DNA from: Pinus tabuliformis
Taxonomy: Eukaryota > Streptophyta > Pinopsida > Pinales > Pinaceae
DNA length: 64,000 bases
Direction of reading: 5' to 3'
Assembly (NCBI GenBank): GCA_031772625.1
Contig: CM062815.1
Coordinates: 606,717,980 to 606,781,979, forward strand
Part shown: in pieces, positions 20,156-33,060 of the stretch
Position numbering within the stretch: the first letter of the stretch is position 1
How the letters are laid out: every line of letters starts with the position of its first letter
Position numbers and translations under genes: made by a program
The notes under the pieces: generated by a model
Told to the model about the DNA's origin: nothing
Database searches by the model: none
What the model saw: only the letters and a program-made list of their open reading frames with translations

Positions 20156-21066
20156 ATAAGGAGTTATTAAAGGCATTTCATGTAACAAAGGGAAAGGCCC
20201 CCCTCGTGACAATTGAAAGCCTTAGTGCCCAAAGGGTTAAGCACTCAGTTCAAGCCCTTGATCACATGAAAGAAGAAGTAGAGGTGAGTTGTATTCACAA
20301 GGGCTTAAAGAGAAGTTGGGCTTGCCTATTTCACGGTGTTCCTGTGTTAAAATTACAACATTCGAAAGACTCCTAGGTACTCCATGAAACACAACACCAT
20401 ACTTTTCAAGGAACCGATATTGTCTAACAGAAAGTTAAAAGGGCGTATGAGTTGGCAGCTATTTCAGAGGTTGTTAAAGACTAAGAGTGACCTAGATCCA
20501 ACCGAGTTAGGATTAACGATGACTTAGTAGGAACATGCTAGGACCAATGGCTAATAAAGAAGAGTGGCATGACGATATTTCCATAAACCATCATTTCAGT
20601 TGTGATGGATTAATTCCATTTTGTTGTTTTGATCACTGAATTGTTATTATGTTTTTCTTTCAAGAAAGGAATATCCCTGTTGTAATAGTTAGAGGATTTA
20701 TGCTGAGACGACCATTCATACAAACATATGTAAATTTCCACCTGAAGATATTTCTGTAACTGATTTTCTTGCCCTTCCTCTCCTTATAAAAGTGAGGAAG
20801 AAACATTGAACAAAGGTTCTAAATTCTAGGAAAAAAATGTATGTGCTTTTGAAGTTGTATGGATTCCAGATCTACATCTTTCTGAATATGAATGAAACAA
20901 TGGTGATTCCCATGTTCGAGTATTACAATATGTTGTTTCTTTGTTAAACATCCGTTATCTTCACACTTCCTCTCTCATTTCAAGCAATTGTAGCTGCCAG
21001 AAATATCTCTTATATTCTTATAGATTCATTGGTGTTAATCAGTTAATACATATGCTTGTATGCAAA
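20156..21066. other. Flanking DNA between Element 1 and the nested block; possible exon and promoter-like debris
   Basis: 20161-20283 is open in one frame (ELLKAFHVTKGKAPL..., ending MKEEVE) and is followed at 20284 by GTGAGT, a consensus splice donor. A TATA-like CCTTATAAAAGTG lies at about 20783-20795, followed by AT-rich sequence ending TTTGTTAAACA near 20950, which may be part of a solo copia-type LTR. Neither reading is secure. Confidence 0.35.
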
Positions 21067-23174
21067 TGGTGAGCACCAATATTGCAGCAATAATGGTACA
21101 ACTCCTGGGCTGCCTACTTTACTCTTATCAACCCGGTAGTTCGTAACAAACTTGGAAGCGATGGTGCTATATGAACAAGTACTAGTTCTTACTGTAGGTT
21201 GTCACTTGGTCAACCGATGTAAGATCACTAGGAGCTCAAGCCAACTTCTATGGATTCCAGAAGAATCTCTATATGTGATGAAAGGAGAGAAAGACTACTC
21301 TATAGATACTATTCTAACTACAGAAAAGAGAAAGACTGAAATGTAAAGCAAACCAAGTAAATCATAATTAACCAACTAATCCTACTTTTGTAGAAAGCAC
21401 TATGAAAACCATGAAAAGAATGCCATTACCTACTCAAGGAAGTAAAAAACATCTAACTAAGCTATTTCTGGAAGTAAATGAGCAAAAAACATCTTCTTGG
21501 ATTTTTATGTGAATTTGACATGCATGTAATTTATTGTTTGTGAATGTGGCAGTGAATAGGTGGCATTAGAGTGTGGTTTTGGGAATTGAGAAGATGTAGG
21601 ATGGTGTGGATGGGACTTAGGAGGTCTCAGGTGGCCTTCTGAAGGGTTTTCCCACACTCGACCTTTAAAAGGCAGCCTACAGAAAAATCTACAAGAGGAC
21701 ACATGAAATCTACAGGAGGAAAAACATGGAACTGCAAGAGGCCTATAGGAGGAGGCCGAGAGCAGTTTTCACTGTGTTGAGGGTGTGAGAGTGGGTGGAA
21801 AAAGTAGATGAAGGTTGGAATGAGGTGTTAGAGCACCTAGCGTCTACCAAGAATATTCAGGAGAGAGAAAGATGATTGGATTTGCTCAAGGAGAGAGGAA
21901 GAAGTCTTATGGAAAACACAGGAAACTAAGGCAGAATTGAGGGGAAACTTGGGTGACCTATAGGGCATGGATCAGATGGAGGATGGGATGGATGATAAGC
22001 TGGCCTACTACTACAAGAGATCTACTACAAAGGAACTGACTATCAACCAATAAGATCAAGCCAGCAATGAAATAAGTGTATTTAGAAAAACAGAGTTTTG
22101 CATGAAAGTAGTCCAAACTATGATCTATGAAAGGAAATGCTGAGAAATGCTACAAGAAAGGAAAGCATGAAAGAAGACTATTGTAAATAAAGAAGTGAGC
22201 ATGATTAAGAAGTTTTGAGGCAAAGCAAAACTAGACTATTAACCACTAGAAAGCTGCAAACACTAGAAGTCCTATGAATGAGGAAAATCTATGTTTTTGG
22301 GGCAGCAAGAGGGTCTTTGCCTTAGATCATGGTCCCAAAGGGAGGAAGAGAGGCCAAGGCACTATTTCTAGCCTTTTGAATCTTTCCTTTATCACTTCTT
22401 AACCTGCTATAGAAAACACAAATGGAAGCAAACTACAGAATCATCAAAAGCAACCTATTCTTAACCATAAAAGAAATACATCTAACAAAAACCTAATCTA
22501 TAACTGAAATAAAACATACAAATACAAGAAAAGAGGATTTTCGTTACTGGGATTGAGCCCTAACCCAAGAGCTTCAGCCCTATGAGGTAACTCAATGCTA
22601 GATCAAAAAGGATTCCATATTTATTTCCAAAACAATAGCAAGATTACATGAATTGTCACAAAATAATAAGCTTGAAGTTTAGCAGAGTTTACATAAGAAA
22701 AAATCCAACAAAAATCCGACCCTAGTGAGGCCCTAGGCCTCTCTATGAAGCTACCAATAGATTCCTTAAAATCAGGGAGACTTTGCTCCCAAAACTCGAG
22801 ATAATCATCAGTCATCCTTCACTTGCTCGGCTGCCTTCTAGTGCATGACTTGGCTGCTTGTACTCTGAGCTGAATGAAGGGGAATTTGAAGTGAGGAGTA
22901 ATAAATGAGGGGGATTCCCTCCTATAAGTCCTCTCCTTTGTACCCTTTGAGTTATTTCTTCCATTTATCCACGGGATCCTTGACTTAGACCTCAAAATTC
23001 ATCAATACTCTGCATTAAACACATGTTAGACCACATGGCATCATAACTATCTCAACTCACTCCATAAGCATAAATATAATCAGAAAATCATACAATAAGC
23101 TAAGAGAATGGTTGATTTGACTAGGTTAGAAGGTAAAATGAGCCCATATAATTACCCTTTTATGAGGCTCATCA
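21067..23174 (-). repeat. Element 4 3' LTR (2108 bp)
   Basis: Collinear with the 5' LTR at 55903-57982. It contains repeated CTACAGGA / TCTACAAGAGG words (about 21660-21740). A PPT lies directly to its right at 23175. It is 28 bp longer than the other copy through several small indels. Confidence 0.9.
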
Positions 23175-23190
23175 TCACCCCCTACTGAAA
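23175..23190 (-). promoter_or_regulatory. Element 4 polypurine tract
   Basis: On the - strand TTTCAGTAGGGGGTGA abuts the 3' LTR, with the purine-rich AGTAGGGGGTGA as the likely plus-strand primer. Its place confirms that the element reads leftwards. Confidence 0.7.
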
Positions 23191-23292
23191 GTGTTGCTCA
23201 TCCTCTGAGCAACTTAGTCCATCTCCTCATCTTTTATGGCCTTGGTGGCCTCCCTAGCATCCCAAGCCTCTGATGTGGTCTCCTCTTCCTTG

Positions 23293-24938
23293 TCATAGAA
23301 TCTTGCCTTCCTTTCTATCTCTTCCCACTGCTCCTATTCTTCTTCTCTTTTGCCTTCCAGCATGCCTAACAGTAGTTGGGGACTCAATTTGAGGCCAATC
23401 CAGTTGACCTTCAGCCTCTGCATGGAGCACTTGTACATTGTCACTCTTCTTAGTGCCTCCTTCATCCTCATGGGGGAATGATATTCCCTGATCTACAGAC
23501 TGTGTGGTAAGGTGTTCCATCTCCTCATGCATGTATGCACACAATGATCCCCGAGTAGCCTTTTCATATCCTTAAAGTGTGCAATGGCTTGTGCCTGATC
23601 ACTTATATATCTAGGGGCAATTTGAGGATTATTGGAAAGCAGGTTGTGTGTACTGATGAGTGCCATGGGATCTGATGGCTCAGCTCTTATCATTAATGGC
23701 TCATTCTGCTCTTTTATCATCAATATTCTTATTTCTGCTACCCTCAACTCTTCATGGTTCATCCATGAGGCCATGGCCATTAGTTGCAGGTCCCCTAGCC
23801 TGGCATTAAGGTCCCACACATTCATGTCTGTGAGGGCCATGTTATGTAGATAGAATTCTACCATCTTTGCCTTATCCTCTGATGTGCTTTGGTCACACAG
23901 GTCCATAAACTGCCTGTAATCTTGGAAAGGCATTATGCCTCTTTGTGCCAAAGTATTTATCTGAAATTGCAACCATTGGTCCTTGAGATATAGGCCATAG
24001 GATTTTGTTGGTGTTCTAAATTGCAATGCGTCCATGGATAAGCTGGCCATGCATGCCAACTGGGTGTCTTTCCCTTGCAGCTGCCTCCTTAGCAATTCAT
24101 TTTCAGTTTCAAGGTGGCTTCTTGTAATTTCTTCCCTGTGTCCAATAGCACTCAACTCTCTGCCCATTTCTCCGAGTTTGTTCTCCATATGGCTAATATC
24201 CTCAACCCCTTTTGATTTGGCTATTTGCATCCACCTATGTGATTTTATTCTCTCTTTATCTAATTCAAAGAATAGTGGAATTGAAAATTTTTGTGGAATT
24301 ATTCTTCCTCCCTCGAGTAGATTGTAGTAGGAGGCAAGACTAGGCTGGGGATCAAGTTCTTATAACTCTGTTTCTTCCTCCTTTACCTGTCGTTGTCCTT
24401 CCATTTCTTTCTCAAGCTTTTGAGTCTCCTGTAGTTTTGACAGTGTCTCCTGTAGGACTGTTTTTGGGTCCTATAGTTCTACCTTTCCTTTCCATGTGGG
24501 AGATCTAGGAGTCCCCCTTTCATATGTGATAGGTGCCTTGGAAGGGGATTCTTTTCCTTGGGCAGAGGGTGAATCTTCAATTTTAATTGGCACTTTTGAA
24601 GAGGGCTGAGGTTTCCCTGTTTTGATTCTTGTGCTCTACCTAGCCCTGAAATACATGGAGGCATGCCTTTTCCTCTTTTGTTTTGGCTTGATTGGCATAC
24701 TGAGGGTAGCGAGAGTAGTTGCTGCCTCTCTTTCCAGGGTCTCAGGGGACACGTCTCCTTGTTTCATCTTTTCTACCTCTTTCTCTCTTCCTTCTGTCTC
24801 TTTTTATGTCTCTGTTTGCTCTATTTCTTTAGCTTTCTCCTCCCCTATCTTAGTTTCTTCCTCCTTCCCTTCTTGTTCTGCTAAGTCACCAGTTGCTTCA
24901 CCTTCTCCCACTTGCTGCTCTTCCTCCTCACTACCAGT
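23293..24938 (-). pseudogene. Element 4 ORF3, 3' half (acidic region, NLS-like patch, coiled coil)
   Basis: Continues in frame from 47671-48432 across the Element 2 insertion, because both copies of the target word (ACTGG on the - strand) sit in the same codon phase. The sequence is first Glu-rich (GSEEEEQQVGEGE...), then has a basic KPKQKRKRH patch that could be a nuclear localisation signal. A long helical stretch (MENKLGEMGRELSAI, ETENELLRRQLQGKD) has coiled-coil character. The frame holds four stops before 24230, is open to 23493, then shifts and ends at 23293. It occupies the env-like position of Athila elements, but no signal peptide or membrane segment is visible. Function unknown. Confidence 0.7.
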
Positions 24939-25969
24939 TGTTACTGGGAAATCTAGTGTCTATGCAGAGCTTCTAGTCCCACTAAGATGGGTAGCTATCT
25001 TAGAAACAAATAAATTAAAGTACTTGTTTTTTCCTTTACGAGAGAGAGATGAGAAAGAAGCAGAGAGTACCAACCTCAGTCTTCCGCTTGGCTCCCTGCT
25101 TGTTTCCTTTCCCCTTTGACAGAATCTCGCCACTGCTTCCTTACTTGTCCTGCTTCAAAGAGCACCTGTAGATTCACAACAACATAATACCATAAAATAA
25201 TAGAGATCTTTCACTGTAAACAATATAGGATCAGATATATATTGACCATATAAATGCATATACCAATCACAGATACACAAGAATATGGAGGAAAATTCAA
25301 ATAGCTTTATTAGTAAAAGTAGTAGAAGAGAGGATTACAACCACTTTGTCTGACCTAGTGCCATCCTCCCAACTTGAAAGCCCTCTTCACCTCCTACAGA
25401 GAAAGATCACCCAACAATGTCTTCAAAGAGAAACCAACAGCACCTCTTTGCAAATTACCAAATTCCAACCTTTGGATCTCTGGGATGAGGGATCCATTTA
25501 TAGATGTTTGTAGGGGGGTGAGTCAGCTTCTGGGATTTTGATTAGTGTCATCTCTCTAATAGTTCCTGGTTCCACTTGGAGATTTCAGATCTCTTACTCA
25601 TCCCTGGGCAAACTCAAAGAGGCAAGTGTCAAATGAGCAGTTTCTAGAAGATTCTCTGGGTTTCCACCTAGCAAACTGCTTGTGCCATTTGTCTGCTCTC
25701 GCTCATTGCACCCTATAGAATGGCTTTCCAGTACGCATTGCACTTTTTGTATGTGGCAGGTGAGACGCATCACACCTTTAGCACTGGGCAGTTTGTATGG
25801 TCCTGCTTTGGCCAGTTCTCAGTAGTTTTTCATGGAAAACTTCTAGGAGATGATGTAATCCACTGACCTTTCTCCTTTAGGGTATGAAACAACACTTTTA
25901 GGGACTTAGAAGCCCTTGGTTTATGGACATATGTGATTGGGGTTGCAGTGCCCAAATATGTCTATAACA
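24939..25969 (-). repeat. Element 2 3' LTR (1031 bp)
   Basis: On the + strand it runs TGTTACTGGG to GTCTATAACA. A TATA-like CTATAAATGG (- strand) lies near 25495-25505. The GTGCG-type cluster is at about 25720-25790. Length agrees with the reassembled 5' LTR (802 + 233 bp less the 5-bp target repeat = 1030). Confidence 0.92.
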
Positions 25970-28510
25970 GTTTCCCCCTAAAGCATGAGGTTGTAAATCT
26001 TTTGATGTCGGGTGAAATGCTTTATAATGAGGATCCTAGGTTTTTCACGTTGGAAGGTGACCTAGAATAAGATACAATACAATAAATTATCTTCATAATA
26101 TTTTCATGATCTAGCTGAGGCGGGCATTCCCATGCTCAGCTTGATAAATTCATTTTCGTGTACATAGGACAAACAATCGTTTGTGTGCAGACTGATGATT
26201 CTAGTAGAGCCATCATCCCTTAGTTTGGATGATTATATGTGCAGCAATGATGTAAATATGATGTCTTTATTTTCCTGAGTATATCGCAGCCCGGATGGAT
26301 GAAACTAGATCCGTGGTCTTCAAAACTCATCCAATCTTCACGCAAAAGTACAAGTCGATCCATGTGAGAAGATGTTCTGATGTCGAACATGGAAGGACAT
26401 CGCCTGATTACCAGCCAATGATGTAAGCTGTTAATAGACACGAGAGGAATCATCGATAATGATGATGACCCTCAAGGTACTATAGTACAATTCATGTGGT
26501 GTGAATGTATGAGTTGATATCAAACACCATGCAAAATCTTTCGGTCAAAGGCCATTGGTGTAAACCTGTCACCGGAAGTGAGAAACTTTCCATTGAGGCA
26601 TGCAAGCTTCAAAGTACTGGAAGGGTTGTCCCTAGGTCGGCTTCTTGGATAATCAGATGATGTCGACAAGACGTGACGCATCGTAGGAGGGCATTAATGG
26701 ATACCACATCTACGACACGGAATGGAGCAAATGATTTTGTAGAGGTGAAAATGACCTGATGATACAAGGTTCAGGGTGGCGGTCATGAAAGAATGAAGCG
26801 TGAAGTTATTGTAGCAGATGAGACACAAGCTAGGTAGGTGAATTCTCTAAGCGACTTCTCTTAAACATATCGACGACACTGAAATGGATTGGTAGCATTA
26901 ACCCCAAAAGTGGATGGTACGGTGGACCAATGATGATATGACCGGTGAACAGAATAACCTAACCCGACTCAATCATGGTGATGGAGTGAAAGTGTCATGT
27001 TCAAGAGTGACCTGCTGCCAATAAAGTTTTTCAAGTTTTCTTCCCAATTTTCCCCAGCCATTTCTGACCAGTATCTCTTTATTTTTATCAAGCTTGAGGA
27101 GGATAACATATGCTTGTTCTGTAATTTTCCCTTCGGGCAAACCCGTTGCTATGTTTTAATGAGCCTAGCAATAGTGAAACTCACTCTTGTCTGAATGGAC
27201 AAGTTTGTCGCTATTGTTTTAACGAGTTTAACGACAAGGATAACTCAGTTCTTTTCAATTTTAGAGAGTCTGAAAAGAGACGGAAAGAAGACTCCAATAT
27301 TCCTTTTTCGTAACATAATCCCTTAAGTCTGAAAAAGTATAAAACAATACGAAAGGGATGACTTTTCGATAGTTTTAACGAGCCGAACAAGACAAACGCT
27401 CAATCTTTTTGTGTAATAATCCCTCAGGTCCAAAAAGATTAAAATATAGAGGAGGGATAGCACTTCCAATCACTTTAACGAGTTGGAGAGGCCAATCTCT
27501 TGGCAATATTTTCATATTTTATGAGTCAGATGAAAAGAGCTTAAAGGAGACTCATTTTTTGAGGAACGAGTGATGTTTTTAGATAGCATCTGGTTCTAGG
27601 TAAGGTGTGGAACTTTCCAATCACTGCAGTGTAAAAAGGTGGCTAATAGGATCACTCGTCGCAGTTGTTCCTCAAAAGGGGTAAACAATCAAATGGAGGC
27701 GAATGATCGGCAACAACAGAGTGGAGGTGATGGTAAGAACATGAACAAGGCTCAAAAGCTAGTGATAATGCATTCACAATGGTTATTTACTGGAGGTTGG
27801 TTCATTTTTTAATGAGCTTAAACTCTGGTGGAACATATGCTCATTGCTAGGTTTAATTTTTAACGAGCTTGAACTTCATGTAAAACTGCTCGTGATAATG
27901 GTCATTAATTTTGGATTCACCGTTAACACTATGTTCTTTTGACGGTCATACTACCTTTTCAATTGCTCCATCAAACTGATTAGAAATGAGGACATATGCT
28001 TGAAAAATGAATTAAAAACCAATTCCCTACTTAAATTACGTGAAAGGTAACTTAAAAATAGTTTTTTTTACCCCTCATTTTACCATTTCATTTGGAGTTG
28101 TGACTGTTAGAGCTCTGGAGATGTTTTCCCCTTTAATTTTTACCAGCTGATTCCAGGAGATTCTGTGGACAATTTTCAGTGCTATCTGGACCAGGTAGGA
28201 GCTAAACCTGAGCTCTTCAATTGCATTCCTTCTTTTTTGGATTCTGAGCATGTTTTCCTACTTTTCTGGGCCCCTAGGTTTAAACATTTCGTTCTACCCC
28301 CATCACACTTAGTGTATATCGAAAGGTGCGATGCATCTTAAGCTAGCCATTGGCCAGAATGTATGCATCACACTGAGTACACATATAGGGAGTGATGGGC
28401 GCAAGGAGGAAAACTTTTGCACTGATTTTTCATGGAAATTTTGCCTGTTTTTGCCAAATGAGGACCATGATTCTTCTCTTGTTTGTTTTTCAGAGATTCA
28501 TCGGAGCCAA
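25970..28510 (-). other. Element 2 PPT and 3' noncoding region
   Basis: The PPT is at 25970-25985 (- strand GCTTTAGGGGGAAAC). The rest has no convincing gene and parallels 16572-19093 of Element 1. TTTTAACGAGC-type words are near 27154, 27216, 27379, 27470, 27809 and 27849. The GTGCG cluster lies at 28310-28400, just upstream of the antisense gene, and TTTGTTTTTCAG ends at 28493, an acceptor-like site. Confidence 0.55.
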
Positions 28511-29746
28511 ATGGTTGTTACATGGCATGAATGCGAAAATGAAGAAGAGGAAATGGTTTCCCTACATGATTCGGGTATGGTAACTGCATTGCGGAACTGT
28601 GGCTTGCTCAAGTTCTTCCGCATTTCTATCATGAGGTAACAAATCAACTTGTTGCAATATTTCCTCGATGCATGGGATCCTACCAACCAAGTGTTCTAGA
28701 TAAGAGGCAAATCCATCCAAATGACTATTGAGGACATGTACTCTTTGATCGGTTTATTTAGGCGTGGTGACCCTCTCTCACTATCAGGTTCTTCTTGTGG
28801 GGATGAATCTGTGAGGGATTATATTCGCCGATACTGTAGGGAAGGATCTTAGCCGAGCAGGGACGGCAAGATCAGTATCCGAGATGTCACCGACCGGCCT
28901 TTGAGCACTATTTTATTCACCTTTGCTAGATTTGCTGGTATTGTGGCCCTTCACTTGGCCAATAGGTCCTATATGCAGTACGCCTTGGAATGTCTCGAAC
29001 CCAAGGTATTCAACTGGTGTGATGCAGTACTTCCAATTATCAAAGAACAACTTACCAAGGTGAAAAACAAAAGATCCAAGAACTTTGGCTATGGTTCTAT
29101 TCTGACTGCTTTCACCTTGGAGAAGATCCCATAGATGTAGCCACAGTACATTTCACTTGGCCTACCACCACTGACTGAGCCTCGGATGCAAAGATGGGTT
29201 GACCTTATGGCCAGACATGATGGTAAACTGTAGGTTTCATTCTCTAATGCTTTCTTCGAGTGGTTCAACCGTCAGCAGATGGTTTATGCTGAGTATCCAT
29301 ATGCTGGGATGGATTTCCGAGGTGACCCGGATTTAGTGTTGCTGGCTAGCGAGCAGTGGGGTGTCATAGGTAAACATTTCTGACCAAATCTTTGTTTATT
29401 GTTTTCATAATGCTCTTATGCTTTTTAAATGTTTATCAAGAATAATCAAAACTCATGTGATTATGCAGATATTGGGCCAGTGTGACCAGCAGCACATTTG
29501 AGAGGAGCAGTTGTCATTCCAGCAGGAGAGGCTGTAGGGAGGGCCATTCTTCACGACTTGGATGTATCCAAGACCCTTGCAGTGTTGCAGGAGCAGATTG
29601 AGGGTCTCACCCTTGGTATTCTGGATGTGAGGACCGATGAGTTTCCTCTGAGATTACAACGCCATACCACTGGCGTGTCGAGCCGATGGACTAGGCTCTT
29701 ACGCATGATTGCACAGACAGTGACTAGTTATCACGAGCACCATTAG
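28511..29746 (+). pseudogene. Element 2 antisense gene, PMD-like, with one intron
   Basis: Runs opposite to its host element. From ATG 28511 the frame reads MVVTWHECENEEEEM, RNCGLLKFF, then after a stop FLDAWDPTNQVF, RGKSI, then HLANRSYMQYALECLEP and KNFGYGSILTAFTLEKIP. A 99-nt intron (29370-29468; GTAAAC...TGCAG) separates this from VGRAILHDLDVSKTLAVL and the stop at 29744. Several stops and at least one frameshift are present. Homologous to the Element 1 antisense gene, with the intron in the same place. The PMD-like reading comes from motif order only. Confidence 0.6.
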
Positions 29747-29919
29747 ATTAGCGCGCCCCCTTGCATTTTGAGTTTTTGGGTCATGTGACCGATTTTGTCT
29801 TGGACACAGAACACTATGTACAAACTATAAATAGTTATATATATATTTTTTATTTTCGGAGCTTTATTTTGGTTAAGTTATATTATCCTAATGCAATTTA
29901 TTGATAAAATGCTTTTCTT

Positions 29920-30338
29920 TCACAAATGTTGCAAATGTCTATCTAACACATAAGTTGCCAATGAATCGGTTAATGTGTTTAAGTTTATGGAAATATGTTG
30001 ATATTGAACAGAATTGAACTGTCTTTCCAAAATCTTGACTCTTAGGAACATGCAATATATAGCTGGATTCCGAATGGATTAGATGCCTGTAAGCTATAGA
30101 ATGACGAGCTGAGTCTAGACTGACGACAATTCGGCGTATGCCATGCGCGATGGCATTAGAGAGGAGTTCTATCGACGCACTATATTCAGCGATTTTGTTC
30201 ATTGATTGACCAATACACTCTGAAACTTACTAACTCACTGCTTGGATCAAAGATGGCCTAAGCTATAGAAGATAGGTTCCGCTTACTACGACTCACCTCG
30301 TCGGCATATCCAACAAATGATTCCAATGGGTTCAACAT
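29920..30338 (-). pseudogene. Element 2 second RNase H (aRNH), broken
   Basis: Homologous to 14744-15169. It starts at ATG 30338, directly after CATTTTGTTGCAG (acceptor-like). YADE, IAEYSA and VVSLDS are recognisable, but frameshifts and stops split the frame. It ends at TGA 29920-29922 after a LDRHLQHL-type tail. AATAAA follows at 29863-29868 (- strand). Confidence 0.7.
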
Positions 30339-30436
30339 CTGCAACAAAATGCAAAAGTGGATTACCTAACCAAAGCGATCACTCTTAATGAAAACAAAAA
30401 TGTAACAAAAGCATATGAAGAGGTTACCATGCCGAG

Positions 30437-31610
30437 TCAAGCATAGTAACGCTTAAGGTACAACCTGTTTCAGGGTTGTGACAATGGAATTCCATCATAA
30501 TCTACTAGCTCATAGGCTCCTTTTGCTAATACAAGCTTAACAATATAGGGACCCATCCCCAAATATTGGAACTTACCTACTCCTAATTTATCGGACTCTT
30601 GATCATAGAGCAAGACCAGGTCACCTTTTGAGAAAATGTGCGGTTTGAAATTCTTGTCAAATTGTGCTTTGACTCGTTTCTTATGCGCTTCATTAGCCAA
30701 GGCGGCGTCACGATGAGTTTCATCTAGTTGGATTAATTCTAAGAAACAAGCATCTTCCTTTGAAGTTTCGGGGAGGAGGTCAACTGCGAGCTTGAGAGAC
30801 GAAATCTCACACTGAACTGGTAAGATCACTTCCAAGCCATACACCAGCTGAAAGGGTGTAAACCTGGTCGCATTTCTCACTGATGTCCGGTATGCCCACA
30901 AGGCTAAGTATAGGATTAGGTGCCAACTTTATTTATGGACTCCAATCATCCTTTGTAGCATGCATTTCAGGACTTTGTTGGTCGCTTGAACTTGGCCATT
31001 CACTTGCGGATAATATGGAGTAGAGCTATCGTGGGACAGTCCTAATTTGGCGGCCAATTCATCCATCATGTGATTGCGGAAATGTGATCCATGATCTATG
31101 ACTATAGCTTGTGGAACACCGAAATTGGCGACTACATGATCGAAAAATAAAAGAGCGGTTGTTTCACCGTTGTTGTTTAATGTAGGCAGCGCCTCAGCCC
31201 ATTTCATAAAATAGTCAACTGCAACTATGATATACCCATGCCCCCCAACCAAGGTGGGGTTAAATTGCATGAAATCTATGCCCCATTTGGCGAATGGCCC
31301 AACAACAACTACTGGCTTCAAAAGCGCGGGTGGTATTCTGGTTTTGCGGTCGAAGATTTGACAAGTATGGCAACTTCTGACTGCGGTTATGCAATCTTTA
31401 AACATTGTTGGCTAGAAGTATCCACCAGATTGGTGCCCCTCACATGCGCTTGAATGAAAATCATTCAGGAATTTTTCGGCCTCCTCATGGGTGAGGCACC
31501 TCCGCATAACAGTATTGACACCATGACGGTAAAGCGTATCACCGACAATCATGTAGTCTTTTGCTTGGTATCGAGTACGTCGCTGTTCTGAGTGAGAGGT
31601 ATTAGACCTA
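30437..31610 (-). pseudogene. int: Element 2 integrase, catalytic Glu replaced by Gln
   Basis: The zinc-binding region is better kept than in Element 1 (HSSACEGHQ ... SCHTCQ). The core has KWGIDFM (first Asp) and VIDHGSHF (second Asp), but the Glu motif reads NGQVQATNK (GAA to CAA), so the DDE triad is broken. A stop near 30926 separates the two halves. The C-terminal part has GDLVLLYD, GMGPYIV and a final LYLKRYYA-type end at 30437. It would have joined element DNA to the host genome; by sequence it should be inactive. Confidence 0.85.
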
Positions 31611-32290
31611 TATGTTTGGGTCTGGAGATAAATGATTATATCTCCGTACCATAGATGGCTTGAAGATATCAGAAACAAAGATTCATCCACGATTGTTGTT
31701 TTGGATGTTGAATCATTGGACGACGATGGGAAATCACATAGTAACTCTGCGAAAACTAGAGCTTTCTTTGATTTGGATTTTACGAATTCCAAATCAAACT
31801 CTTGCAAAATTGCTATCCATTTTGAATATTTTCCCCCAAGCAACTGTCGTGACAAGATATAAGTCATGGGGTTGCAATCTAACAAAACAGTAGTTTTTTT
31901 GAAAGAGAACATAGTGTCGAAATCTCTGTATTGCTTGAATGGCAACGAGAGCTAGTTTTTCAACATATGAGTACTTGCTTTCTGTGTCATTTAAGTTTCG
32001 ACTTAAATAATAAATAGGATGTTCGATTCCTTTGTCTTCTTGAACTAAAACCATTGCGATGGTCGTATCTGCTACTACCAGATAGAGGTTAAAGTCTCTT
32101 TGATAATCAGGAGCGTACATTAATGATGCTTTTATCAGGGATTCCTTTAGAGCATCAAAGGAAGCTTGCGCGACCCGATCCCAGTTGAAGGGTACTTATT
32201 TTTCAAAAGACGCGTATAACCTTTAGCAAGTTCGGCATAATTTGGAATGAACCTCCTCAGAAAGTTTGCTTTCCCTTGGAGTTTCTGAAT
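31611..32290 (-). pseudogene. pol: Element 2 gypsy RNase H and RT connection
   Basis: Contains ANFLRRFIPNYAELAKGY, then LYLVVADTTIAMVLVQED, HPIYYLSRNLND and EKLALVAIQAI, then CNPMTYILSRQLLGGK and EFDLEF. It is the counterpart of 12790-13440 in Element 1. Frameshifts near 31930 and 32150 interrupt it. Confidence 0.85.
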
Positions 32291-33060
32291 CTGAAGCAAA
32301 TTTGAAGGTGGAGGCAAATCGATGATTGCCTGAACCTTACATGGGTCGAGATGAATTCCATCCTTAGAAACTACAAAGCCAAGTAAATGACCAGAACCAA
32401 CGCAAAACACACACTTGTGTGGATTGAGTCTTATTTTGTAGTGTCGGAAACGTAGAAATATTGCTCTAAAATCATGCAGATGATCAGTCTGCTTTCACGA
32501 CTGAGCCGAAAGATCGTCGAGGTATGGTTGAATGATGTTCTTGATGTCATGGAAGGCATAATTCATTACCCTTTGAAAATTTTCCCCTGCGTTCTTTAAA
32601 TCGAAAGGTAGCTTACGATACGTGAATGTGCACCACGAACAGATAAATGTAGTCTCTGACTGGTCCTGTGGGAAAATATTTATTTGATTATACCCAGAAA
32701 ATCCATCCATAAACGAAAAGATTTCACATCCGGCGCATTCATCAATTATCTGGTTGATGAAGGGTGTAGGGTAGTTATCCTTTGGACAAGCTTGATTTAC
32801 ATCCCTGTAATCGACACACACTCTAATTGTTCCTTGCTTTTTCATCACAGGAACAATGTTCGATACCCAATCAGTTAAAGGAACCGGGTAAATAAAACCA
32901 GCATGGAGAATTTTTTCAACTTCTACCTTGATGGCAGCGGCTTTCTTCGGGTGCACCTGGCGAAGCTGTTGTCTTACTGGTTTGACATCTAGATACATCT
33001 TAATTTCGTGTTCAACTATGCTCGAGTTGATGCCTGGCATTTCTTCATATGACCATGCAA
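32291..33060 (-). pseudogene. pol: Element 2 reverse transcriptase core
   Basis: Open from 33040 to 32495. Typical gypsy RT blocks occur in order: VEKILHAGFIYPV, SNIVPVMKKQGTIRVCVDYRDVN, PLPF-like TPFINQIID, SFMDGFSGYNQI, FDLKNAGENFQRVM, and the active-site YLDD at 32513-32524. A second open part (32147-32410) has the GFVVSKDGIHLDP block. A frameshift joins them. This is the only recognisable Tat RT core in the window, and the part missing from Element 1. Confidence 0.9.

Noticed and set aside
24622-25119. 165-codon + strand open frame
   Set aside because: It lies opposite the acidic part of Element 4 ORF3 and crosses into the LTR of Element 2; Ser/Phe/Leu-rich content is the complement of Glu/Lys codons.
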